A stretch of DNA of 12,942 nucleotides, taken from contig USJG01000056.1 of NCBI GenBank assembly GCA_900554925.1, positions 1 to 12,942 of the forward strand. Reading direction: 5' to 3'. Of this stretch, positions 6,837-12,942 are shown one piece after another. Positions within the stretch are counted from its first letter, which is position 1; each line of letters starts with the position of its first letter. Below the pieces are notes generated by a model, which made no database searches, was not told where the DNA came from, and was given only the letters and a program-made list of their open reading frames with translations. The position numbers and the translations under genes were made by a program. The stretch is from an uncultured Lachnospiraceae bacterium. Its GTDB lineage: Bacteria; Bacillota; Clostridia; Lachnospirales; Lachnospiraceae.

Positions 6837-7214
6837 TTAGTTTGCCTCATTTTCATCTTCACTGCCACGGTTGACCTGATCGATCAGCTTAGACATCTTT
6901 ACGCCATATGCAATAGACTGATCTACAATAAAGCGCACTTCCGGTGTGTTGCGAAGATTTACTATTCTTGCCAGTTCCCTGCGAATATAGCCTTCTGCGC
7001 TTCGTAATCCTTCAATAGTATTCTTTTGAACTGTCTCATCTCCATATACGCTGATCCACGCCTTACAGGTTTTTAAATCAGGGGCTACCTCTACAGAAAC
7101 TACAGAGGTAAGGGGACTGATCCTGGGATCCTTTAAATCTCCCCTTATAATATCAGCCAGTGCTTTCTGCACCTCCCCGTTGATCCGGGTATTTTTCATA
7201 CTGTTTTTTCTCAC
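6837..7214 (-). CDS. rbfA: Ribosome-binding factor A
   Basis: RbfA binds the 30S precursor, helps 16S rRNA 5'-end maturation and is needed in cold growth. The 125-residue protein is the single KH-like domain typical of the family, with KNTRINGEVQKALADII near the N terminus, DPRISPLTSVVSVEV (29-43) and TPEVRFIVDQSI in the C-terminal half. It ends in a short acidic tail. The start is GTG at 7214, overlapping the infB stop (GTGA), with GGAGG seven bases upstream inside infB; this implies translational coupling. The next in-frame ATG would remove five residues that fit the family start. Confidence 0.95.
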   Translation of the reverse strand: MRKNSMKNTRINGEVQKALADIIRGDLKDPRISPLTSVVSVEVAPDLKTCKAWISVYGDETVQKNTIEGLRSAEGYIRRELARIVNLRNTPEVRFIVDQSIAYGVKMSKLIDQVNRGSEDENEAN

Positions 7215-10081
7215 CTGGGAACCTCCACCATAATATAAGCCTCTACAATGTCAAGCTCCTGCATCTGGTCAAAGCCTTCAAATACCAGACCACATTCAAA
7301 TCCTGCCTTAACTTCTTTCACATCATCCTTAAAACGCTTTAAAGAAGCAAGCTGGCCTTCATAAATCTGATTTCCTTCTCTGGTAATGCGCACCTTACAA
7401 TCTCTCTGGAAAACACCGTCAAGCACATAGGAGCCTGCAATATTACCAACCGCAGATGCCTTGAATATCTGTCTCACCTCTGCATGACCAATGATCTTTT
7501 CCTCATAAACAGGGTCAAGCATTCCCTTCATAGCTGCTTCAATATCTTCAATGGCCTGATAAATAACTCTGTAGAGTCTGATGTCAACGCCCTCTCTCTC
7601 CGCTATGGTCTTTGCCATTGCATCCGGACGCACGTTAAATCCAATAATAATTGCTGCTGACGCAGAAGCAAGGGATACGTCGGACTCATTAATTGCACCA
7701 ACGCCGCCATGGATACATTTAACTACCACTTCTTCATTGGAAAGCTTCATAAGGCTTTGCTTAACAGCTTCCACACTGCCCTGTACATCTGCTTTTACGA
7801 TAATATTCAGTTCTTTTAAATTACCTGCCTGAATCTGGGTAAAGAGATCATCAAGAGACATCTTTGCCTTGGTCTCTTCCAGCATCTTCTCCTTATTCTG
7901 TGCAAGATAAGTTTCCGCATAGGACTTAGCTGTCTTATCGTTTTCATGGGCAATGAATACTTCACCTGCACTGGGGACGTCAGAAAGGCCTAATATCTCC
8001 ACAGGGGTGGAAGGAAGGGCTTCCTTCACTCTTCTTCCCTTGTCATCGATCATTGCCCTGACTTTACCATGGCTGGCACCTGCGGAAATGAAATCTCCCA
8101 CATGAAGCGTACCCTTCTGTACCAGTACCGTGGCAACAGGACCCCGTCCTTTATCAAGCTCTGCTTCAATTACAAGCCCCCTTGCACGTCTGTTGGGATT
8201 TGCTTTTAATTCCAGAATTTCTGCTGTAAGCAGAATAGTTTCAAGCAATGTATCAATTCCTTCACCGGACTTGGCGGAAACCGGAACAAATTCTGTTGTT
8301 CCGCCCCAATCTACAGGAATCAGCTCATATTCCGTCATTTCCTGTTTTACTCTGTCAATATTTGCTCCCGGCTTATCAATCTTATTTACTGCAACAATGA
8401 TTTCAATTCCGGCAGCCTTGGCATGATTAATTGCCTCCACTGTCTGAGGCATAACGCCATCATCTGCTGCCACCACCAGAATTGCAATATCTGTGGAATT
8501 GGCACCACGCATACGCATTGCAGTAAACGCTTCATGTCCCGGTGTGTCAAGGAAGGTAATGGACTGACCATTAACATTTACAGTATATGCACCTATGTGC
8601 TGTGTAATACCGCCTGCCTCCTTATCCGTTACATTTGTCTTACGAATGGCATCTAACAGGGAAGTTTTACCATGGTCAACATGGCCCATTACGCAGATAA
8701 CAGGAGGTCTGTTTTCCATATTCTCCTCTGCTTCTTCCTCTTCCTTAAGCAGTTCTTCTATGACGTCAACCTTTACTTCTTTTTCACAGATAATTTCATA
8801 CTCGATAGCAATATTCTCTGCCTCTTCAAAAGAAATCTCTGAATTCACCGTCACGATCTGTCCCTGTAAAAACAGCTTTTTAATGATTGCTGAGGGCTGA
8901 AGCTTCATCTTATCGGCAAGCTCCTTAATGGTAAGTGACTCCGGAATTGTAATAACCTTGATCTGTTCCTCTGCCACCTCTTCTACCTTCTTTTCAGGTT
9001 TAATGAATCTGCCTGCTTTATTTTTATTCTTGATTGCTATCTCATCATCCTCATACATAAAGTCTTTTTTAGACTTTTTATCTCTCTCCTGACCCATTCT
9101 GCGCTTTTCTTCATCTCTGCGCTTTTCATCCTTAACCGGGGCTTCCGCAGCGAAACTCTTACCCTGCTTTTCAGGCCGCTTAAATCGATTGTCCTGCCCC
9201 TGAGAGCCTCTCTCAGGGCGGTTATTATTGAAACCAGGTCTGTTACTGCTCCTGTCAGCGCCATTATTCCTGTAATCACTCCTGCCGCTCTGATTACCTG
9301 AACGATTAGCTCCTTCAGATCTGCGGGAGTCGTTCCTTGCAGTCCTTTCACCCTGATTGTTTCCAGCATTTCCCTGAGTTTTCTCATTTTTCTGGTACCT
9401 TTCCTCCCTTTGAGGCGCTATGGGCGCTGCGTTTTCCTTTACGGAAGGCACACTTCCCTCAGCACTTTGAGGCTGCGTTCTTTGTGGCTGCGCGCTTTGG
9501 ATTTGCGCATTTTTAGCCGCCTGTCGTTCACTTTCCATTCGTTTTGCATTTTGTTTAAAGTCCACCTGCATGCTTTCCGGCATGGAAGGAGCAGTCAGCG
9601 GACGGATAATCTTATGCGGTACTTCCTGTGCCGGTTTTCCCTGCCCGGAACGATTTGCACCCGCCGGCCTGTTTCCCTGTGAAGGTCTCCTGTCACTCTG
9701 CGGACGCTGCCCTGGTATATTACTATTATGAGGATTACTTACAAAAATAATCTTCTTTTTCTTTTTGGGATGTTCGCCGCTATTTGGAGCTGCTTTGGCA
9801 TCTATGCCCTCCTGAGATTTTGCAGGCCTTTCTTCTGATGTCTTTGCAGGCTCATTTTTAGCCCTGGCATTAACCTCCGGCTCCGCTTCTTTGGCATCTT
9901 CTGCCTTCTCCGGTTCATCCCCGCTCTTTCCAAAAGCTTTTCTGACCATATCCGCAACCTCGTCTTCTAACGAGCTTTGGGCAGCTTTTACTTCAATTCC
10001 TTTATCCTGCAAAAAAGCAATCACTTCTTTGCTTTGTTTTTCCAATTCCTTTGCTATTTCATGCACTTTAATTTTGGCCAT
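7211..10081 (-). CDS. infB: Translation initiation factor IF-2
   Basis: IF-2 is the GTPase that brings fMet-tRNA to the 30S subunit and promotes 50S joining. The 956-residue product starts with an IF2_N domain (1-50, MAKIKVHEIAKELEK). A long, low-complexity linker follows (about 52-345, rich in Asn, Gln, Arg, Gly, Ser, Pro, Lys and Glu), then a second IF2_N domain (about 375-435). The G domain has G1 GHVDHGKT (466-473), G3 DTPGH (512-516), G4 NKID (566-569) and G5 SAK (602-604). Domains II, III and IV follow to the end. The start is ATG at 10081 with GGAGG seven bases upstream. The linker is longer than in B. subtilis but in line with Lachnospiraceae. An internal ATG at residue 455, after a purine-rich GAGGAG, could yield a short form; this is not certain. 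Confidence 0.98.
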   Translation of the reverse strand: MAKIKVHEIAKELEKQSKEVIAFLQDKGIEVKAAQSSLEDEVADMVRKAFGKSGDEPEKAEDAKEAEPEVNARAKNEPAKTSEERPAKSQEGIDAKAAPNSGEHPKKKKKIIFVSNPHNSNIPGQRPQSDRRPSQGNRPAGANRSGQGKPAQEVPHKIIRPLTAPSMPESMQVDFKQNAKRMESERQAAKNAQIQSAQPQRTQPQSAEGSVPSVKENAAPIAPQREERYQKNEKTQGNAGNNQGERTARNDSRRSEGANRSGNQSGRSDYRNNGADRSSNRPGFNNNRPERGSQGQDNRFKRPEKQGKSFAAEAPVKDEKRRDEEKRRMGQERDKKSKKDFMYEDDEIAIKNKNKAGRFIKPEKKVEEVAEEQIKVITIPESLTIKELADKMKLQPSAIIKKLFLQGQIVTVNSEISFEEAENIAIEYEIICEKEVKVDVIEELLKEEEEAEENMENRPPVICVMGHVDHGKTSLLDAIRKTNVTDKEAGGITQHIGAYTVNVNGQSITFLDTPGHEAFTAMRMRGANSTDIAILVVAADDGVMPQTVEAINHAKAAGIEIIVAVNKIDKPGANIDRVKQEMTEYELIPVDWGGTTEFVPVSAKSGEGIDTLLETILLTAEILELKANPNRRARGLVIEAELDKGRGPVATVLVQKGTLHVGDFISAGASHGKVRAMIDDKGRRVKEALPSTPVEILGLSDVPSAGEVFIAHENDKTAKSYAETYLAQNKEKMLEETKAKMSLDDLFTQIQAGNLKELNIIVKADVQGSVEAVKQSLMKLSNEEVVVKCIHGGVGAINESDVSLASASAAIIIGFNVRPDAMAKTIAEREGVDIRLYRVIYQAIEDIEAAMKGMLDPVYEEKIIGHAEVRQIFKASAVGNIAGSYVLDGVFQRDCKVRITREGNQIYEGQLASLKRFKDDVKEVKAGFECGLVFEGFDQMQELDIVEAYIMVEVPR
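7222..7226 (-). promoter_or_regulatory. Ribosome-binding site of rbfA inside infB
   Basis: GGAGG in the last codons of infB lies seven bases before the GTG of rbfA. It supports the GTG start and coupled translation of infB and rbfA. Confidence 0.8.
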
Positions 10082-10103
10082 TTAATTACCTCCGTCTTAA
10101 TTC

Positions 10104-10409
10104 CTATGATTCTTCCAAATGTTTTATTATATTTGCTGCCATCCCTTTGTCTGTAACTGCAACTGATGCTCTCATCTCTTTACCGATTGCTCTTCCAAGA
10201 GTTTCCTTGGAGGCATAAAAATAAATCGGTGTTTTATAAAAGGTGCACATATTGGTAAACATTTTTCTGGTATTGTCAGAAGCGTCATTGCCGACGATCA
10301 CCAGCGCCGCTTTGCCTTCCTTTACCGCCTTTTCTGTGGAAAACTCTCCGCTTACCAGATTTCTGCCTCTGGCTGCCAGCCCCAAAAGGGATAATATCTT
10401 ATCATTCAT
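10104..10409 (-). CDS. ylxQ: L7Ae-family ribosomal/K-turn-binding protein YlxQ
   Basis: A small cytosolic protein of the ribosomal L7Ae/L30e family, whose members bind kink-turns in RNA; the cellular role of YlxQ is not well defined. From the chosen start it has 101 residues, beginning MNDKILSLLGLAARGR, with KAALVIVGNDASDNT and GRAIGKEMRASVAVTDKG, which are typical of the fold. The ATG at 10409 overlaps the rnpM stop by 8 bases, indicating coupling. An ATG three codons upstream (10418) is only four bases from a GGAG, while 10409 is 13 away, so the start could be either; family alignment favours 10409. It sits in its usual place between rnpM and infB. Confidence 0.92.
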   Translation of the reverse strand: MNDKILSLLGLAARGRNLVSGEFSTEKAVKEGKAALVIVGNDASDNTRKMFTNMCTFYKTPIYFYASKETLGRAIGKEMRASVAVTDKGMAANIIKHLEES

Positions 10410-10671
10410 CAAGAGCATCAAACTCCTTTTCCAGCTTGTCATAAACTTCATTTGGAATACTCATTTTGAAAGACCGTTCTAATCCTTTATTCTTTCGCGC
10501 CTTTATAAGACACTCGCTTGATTTACAAAGATAAGCACCTCTTCCATTCTTTTTCCCTGTTACATCTAATACGATTTCATCTTCTGGTGTTTTAAGGACA
10601 CGCATCATCTCTTTTTTGCTTTTCATTTCTCCGCATCCTACACATTGCCGCATGGGGATTTTTTTTGCCAT
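10402..10671 (-). CDS. rnpM: RnpM/YlxR, RNase P modulator
   Basis: YlxR-family protein, recently named RnpM because the B. subtilis protein binds the RNase P RNA and modulates its activity. From the ATG at 10671 it has 89 residues with the family pattern PMRQCVGCGE near the N terminus, then RVLKTPEDEIVLDVTGK, GRGAYLC and a basic region KARKNKGLERSF. The Cys-x-x-Cys pair and the GRGAYLC Cys may form a metal or structural site. GGAGGG six bases upstream decides for this start over a TTG at 10695. It follows nusA by 59 bases and overlaps ylxQ, the standard Firmicutes order. Confidence 0.95.
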   Translation of the reverse strand: MAKKIPMRQCVGCGEMKSKKEMMRVLKTPEDEIVLDVTGKKNGRGAYLCKSSECLIKARKNKGLERSFKMSIPNEVYDKLEKEFDALDE

Positions 10672-10677
10672 GACACT

Positions 10678-10683
10678 CCCTCC
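10678..10683 (-). promoter_or_regulatory. Ribosome-binding site of rnpM
   Basis: GGAGGG ends six bases before the ATG at 10671. It lies inside the longer open frame that begins with TTG at 10695, which argues against that longer start. Confidence 0.85.
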
Positions 10684-10730
10684 ATTCTTTCTCAATCTGC
10701 GAATTTGGGTGCAATTTTCACCAAGGTCTC

Positions 10731-11882
10731 TTATTCCGCGGTATCAGGAGCATCTTCATCATATCCTTCGTATTCCTCTTCATACTCCTCATACTCGTCA
10801 TATTCATCATACTCATCCATATAATCTTCATAACGGAAACCGGGAGCATCCTTCGCCTGGGTTTCACTCTTAATATCAATCTTGTATCCGGTAAGCCTTG
10901 CCGCCAATCTTGCATTTTGTCCTTCCTTGCCAATTGCAAGAGAAAGCTGATAATCGGGAACAACTACCTTTGCTGTCTTTTCATCGGGGTCCGCAAATAC
11001 CGCAACGATCTTAGCCGGCGAAAGCGCATTCTGGATCAGGTTACCGGGGTTTTCATCCCAGTTGATAATATCGATCTTTTCACCGCGAAGCTCCTCAACG
11101 ATGGAATTAACTCTTGCGCCATTTAACCCTACACAGGCACCAACCGCATCTACATTGGGGTTATTGGATCTTACCGCCATCTTGGTTCTGCTTCCTGCTT
11201 CTCTGGCAATACTCATGATCTCAACGGTACCATCCTTAATCTCTGTAACCTCTGCCTCAAACAGGCGCTTTACCAGCTCAGGATGGGTACGGCTTACCAG
11301 GATTCTGGGGCCCTTGGGGGTATTCTTAACTTCCAGAATATATACTTTAATCCTTTCGGTGGGCTTAAACACCTCTCCCTTCACCTGCTCGCTTTCATTT
11401 AAGATACCGTCTGCCTTGCCCAGATTAATGCTGATATTTCTGCCGATGTAGCGCTGCACGATACCGGTTACAATATCCTTTTCCTTTTCAAAATACTGAT
11501 TGTAGATAACGCTTCTTTCTTCTTCACGTATCTTCTGCAAAATAACGTTCTTTGCATTCTGGGTGGCAATACGTCCAAATTCCTTGGATTTGATCTCAAC
11601 GTGAATAATATCTCCCAATTCTGCATCTGATTTGATTTCCCGTGCATCAGGAAGCGAAATCTGCAGGCAGTCGTCCTCCACTTCTTCTACTACTTCTTTT
11701 TCCGCATAGCAAAGGAAATCACAGGTATCCCTGTCAATTTCCACTTTAATATTATCAGATTTACCAAAATGGTTTTTGCAGGCTGTGATCAGAGAATTTT
11801 CGATTGCTTCAAACAATGTCTCTTTGCTGATTTCCTTCTCCTTCTCTAAAATATCCAATGCTTCCATTAATTCTTTGTTCAT
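10731..11882 (-). CDS. nusA: Transcription termination/antitermination factor NusA
   Basis: NusA binds RNA polymerase near the RNA exit channel, promotes pausing and hairpin-dependent termination and takes part in antitermination at rRNA operons. The 383-residue protein has the RNAP-binding N-terminal domain (about 1-125), an S1 domain (about 134-198), KH1 (about 200-275, with GACVGLNGARV at 248-258) and KH2 (about 285-345, with LAIGKEGQNARLAARL at 315-330). It lacks the AR1/AR2 repeats of E. coli NusA, as is usual in Firmicutes, but ends in an acidic tyrosine-rich tail (351-383). The start is ATG at 11882 with AAGGA just upstream. It lies 33 bases after rimP. NusA may feed back on its own operon through the terminator in the rimP leader (inference). 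Confidence 0.98.
   Translation of the reverse strand: MNKELMEALDILEKEKEISKETLFEAIENSLITACKNHFGKSDNIKVEIDRDTCDFLCYAEKEVVEEVEDDCLQISLPDAREIKSDAELGDIIHVEIKSKEFGRIATQNAKNVILQKIREEERSVIYNQYFEKEKDIVTGIVQRYIGRNISINLGKADGILNESEQVKGEVFKPTERIKVYILEVKNTPKGPRILVSRTHPELVKRLFEAEVTEIKDGTVEIMSIAREAGSRTKMAVRSNNPNVDAVGACVGLNGARVNSIVEELRGEKIDIINWDENPGNLIQNALSPAKIVAVFADPDEKTAKVVVPDYQLSLAIGKEGQNARLAARLTGYKIDIKSETQAKDAPGFRYEDYMDEYDEYDEYEEYEEEYEGYDEDAPDTAE
10734..10832 (-). repeat. Acidic Tyr-Asp/Glu repeat tail of NusA
   Basis: The last 33 codons of nusA encode a tail made of imperfect three-residue units of Tyr with Asp or Glu, such as DEYDEYDEYEEYEEEY. At the DNA level this is a degenerate tandem repeat of GAA/GAT/TAT-type codons. 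There are almost no basic residues, so the tail is strongly negative and probably disordered. Confidence 0.85.
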
Positions 11883-11915
11883 TTTTCCTTATCCCTTTCC
11901 GCCCTTATCTCAGGA

Positions 11916-12392
11916 CTAAAAATCCAGTGTCAGTTTTATGGTTGCAATATCTTTTCTGTTAAATATCATAGTTTCTGCTTCTTTTGAAGAAACATCCCCC
12001 AGAGTAATTGTGTTTTCATCAAATGCCTGTAATATACCGGTAAACTCCCTGCTCCCGTTTATGGGCTTATAGGTCTTAATATCAACCTCCTTTTGCAGGC
12101 TTTTTTGCAGATGCTTATCCTTCTTTAATGCCCTGCCAAGTCCAGGAGAGCTTACCTCCAGGATATACGCATCTTCAATAAAATCTGCTCTGTCCAGTTC
12201 ATCCGAAAGAGCCCTGCTGACCATCTCACAGTCATTAATGTTAACACCCTCCTGCTTATCAATATAACACCTCAGATACCAGTCGCTGCCTTCCTTCACG
12301 TATTCGATGTCATAAATCTCCACGTGATTTGCATCTGCAATGGGTTTTAACAATTCTTCCGTTTTCGCTTCGTAATTTTCTCTTTTTGACAT
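11916..12392 (-). CDS. rimP: Ribosome maturation factor RimP
   Basis: RimP binds free 30S subunits and helps early assembly, notably around S12. The 158-residue product has the normal two domains: an alpha/beta N-terminal domain (about 1-85, with VEIYDIEYVKEG and LEVSSPGLGRAL at its end) and an SH3-like C-terminal domain (about 90-158). The start is ATG at 12392 with GAGGTG about five bases upstream. It is the first gene of the nusA-infB operon. The gap to the upstream hairpin (30 bases) cannot hold a promoter, so transcription must start upstream of that hairpin, most likely at 12481-12509. Confidence 0.97.
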   Translation of the reverse strand: MSKRENYEAKTEELLKPIADANHVEIYDIEYVKEGSDWYLRCYIDKQEGVNINDCEMVSRALSDELDRADFIEDAYILEVSSPGLGRALKKDKHLQKSLQKEVDIKTYKPINGSREFTGILQAFDENTITLGDVSSKEAETMIFNRKDIATIKLTLDF

Positions 12393-12422
12393 CCATTCAC
12401 CTCTGCAACTAACTTTTTCCTT

Positions 12423-12451
12423 AAAAAAGAGTGGACCGACAAGTCCACTCT
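12423..12451 (-). terminator. Terminator of the CPBP gene, candidate attenuator of the rimP operon
   Basis: On the minus strand AGAGTGGAC (12443-12451) pairs perfectly with GTCCACTCT (12428-12436) around a 6-base loop, followed by TTTTTT (12423-12428, first base shared with the stem). It is a strong intrinsic terminator 16 bases after the CPBP stop codon. The only convincing promoter for rimP lies upstream of it, so the hairpin also falls about 24-50 bases into the operon leader. Confidence 0.92.
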
Positions 12452-12467
12452 AAACTAGTAATCATCT

Positions 12468-12942
12468 TTAATTCTCTTGTATTGTAGCACTCTGTCCATT
12501 AGATTGCAATACATTTTCTGCTTTTTTTTCTTCCTTATATAAAAGGAATAAAAGCACTGCCGCCAAAAGGATAAAACCAATACCGCCGATCAATCCTACA
12601 GGCGTCGGACCTAGAAATATATTATAGGGATTTTCCAAGGAAGTAAAACAAATCCCTATGGCAGAAAACCCATTTAAAGTTCCATGTGCCATAACAGCCG
12701 GAATACAGCTGTTTGTCCTGATCGTTACATAGGATAAGATAATTCCCATAACAATGCAAAATACGCACATTGCCAATATGCCTGTAACCGGGTATCCTCT
12801 GTATCCCAGACCATAATTATGTCCTGTCACAATTAAAGGTGCATGCCAAAGCCCCCAGATCACACCCGTAATCAGCAAGGTGGGCACTACTTTTAAATGT
12901 TTCAGCATTTTAGGCAGCAGATAACCGCGCCATCCCCATTCC
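12468..12942 (-). CDS. CPBP-family intramembrane metalloprotease homologue (5' end outside the window)
   Basis: Membrane protein of the CPBP (CAAX protease and bacteriocin-processing, Abi) family. The reading frame continues past the window edge: the last codons inside it read EWGWRGYLLPKML, which is motif 1 (EExxxR) of the family with its first Glu just outside. Motif 2 follows as GLWHAP, with the metal-binding His, and a later HGTLNGF supplies the third His/Asn motif. Several hydrophobic segments follow and the protein ends in a Lys/Glu-rich then Gln/Ser/Asn-rich tail. About 157 codons are visible; the N-terminal membrane segments are missing. An internal ATG at 12908 is not the start. The family includes prenyl-protein proteases, bacteriocin-immunity proteins and inactive forms, and the substrate here is unknown. 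The gene is closed by a terminator and is not an obvious functional partner of the rimP operon. Confidence 0.9.
   Translation of the reverse strand, partial: EWGWRGYLLPKMLKHLKVVPTLLITGVIWGLWHAPLIVTGHNYGLGYRGYPVTGILAMCVFCIVMGIILSYVTIRTNSCIPAVMAHGTLNGFSAIGICFTSLENPYNIFLGPTPVGLIGGIGFILLAAVLLFLLYKEEKKAENVLQSNGQSATIQEN
12481..12509 (-). promoter_or_regulatory. Promoter for the rimP-nusA-infB operon, inside the CPBP gene
   Basis: On the minus strand, TTGCAA (12504-12509), a 17-base spacer and TACAAT (12481-12486), with TG one base before the -10 (extended -10). It overlaps the last codons of the CPBP gene. The predicted start is near 12474, giving a leader of about 82 bases that contains the terminator hairpin. 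Confidence 0.7.

Noticed and set aside
9037..9387. 116-codon minus-strand frame inside infB
   Set aside because: Lies in another frame of the infB linker; its Arg-rich composition follows from the biased codons of the linker.
10410..10451. Longer ylxQ start at 10451
   Set aside because: It would extend 42 bases into rnpM and add residues not typical of the family; starts at 10409 or 10418 fit better.
10672..10695. Longer rnpM start at a TTG
   Set aside because: The extra codons contain the strong GGAGGG site of the ATG at 10671, and the family start fits MAKKIPMRQC.
10734..10832. Repeated plus-strand TCATA/TCTTCA pattern as a CRISPR-like or satellite repeat
   Set aside because: It is the coding repeat of the NusA acidic tail, with a three-codon rhythm and no spacers.

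Overview
The window is a conserved translation/RNA-metabolism cluster from a Gram-positive anaerobe of the Clostridia, most likely Lachnospiraceae. This rests on the gene order, the IF2 with a very long N-terminal linker, the NusA with an acidic Tyr/Asp/Glu tail, the strong GGAGG ribosome-binding sites and the moderate GC content; the genus cannot be named. All genes lie on the minus strand, so transcription runs from the right end to the left end. There are no tRNA or rRNA genes, CRISPR arrays or insertion sequences.

Right edge (about 12942-12423): the 3' part of a CPBP-family membrane protease gene, cut by the window edge and closed by a strong intrinsic terminator. A good promoter lies inside the end of this gene, so the same terminator hairpin falls in the leader of the next operon and may act as an attenuator.

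Main operon (12392-3912): rimP, nusA, rnpM (ylxR), ylxQ, infB, rbfA, nrnA, truB and ribF. The genes are packed with gaps of -8 to 59 bases; ylxQ overlaps rnpM, and the rbfA GTG start overlaps the infB stop. The products cover 30S maturation (RimP, RbfA), transcription elongation and termination (NusA), RNase P modulation (RnpM), initiation (IF2), nano-RNA turnover (NrnA), tRNA modification (TruB) and FMN/FAD synthesis (RibF).

Inserted gene (3838-2777): a secreted protein with two SH3b domains and an NlpC/P60 peptidase domain sits between ribF and rpsO. It has a consensus extended -10 promoter whose -35 box contains the ribF stop codon, followed by an exact match to the WalR (YycF) direct-repeat box. 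This suggests cell-wall-stress control inside a housekeeping cluster.

rpsO-pnp (2768-57): rpsO has its own extended -10 promoter and a foldable leader that may be an S15 autoregulatory element. A terminator-like hairpin follows rpsO. The remaining spacer before pnp can fold either into two small hairpins or into one 15-bp duplex. pnp ends in an intrinsic terminator that abuts a 45-base near-perfect palindrome at the left edge.

The coding content is ordinary. The points worth a second look are regulatory: the WalR-like box, the terminator in the rimP leader, the rpsO and pnp leaders, and the palindrome between opposed terminators.
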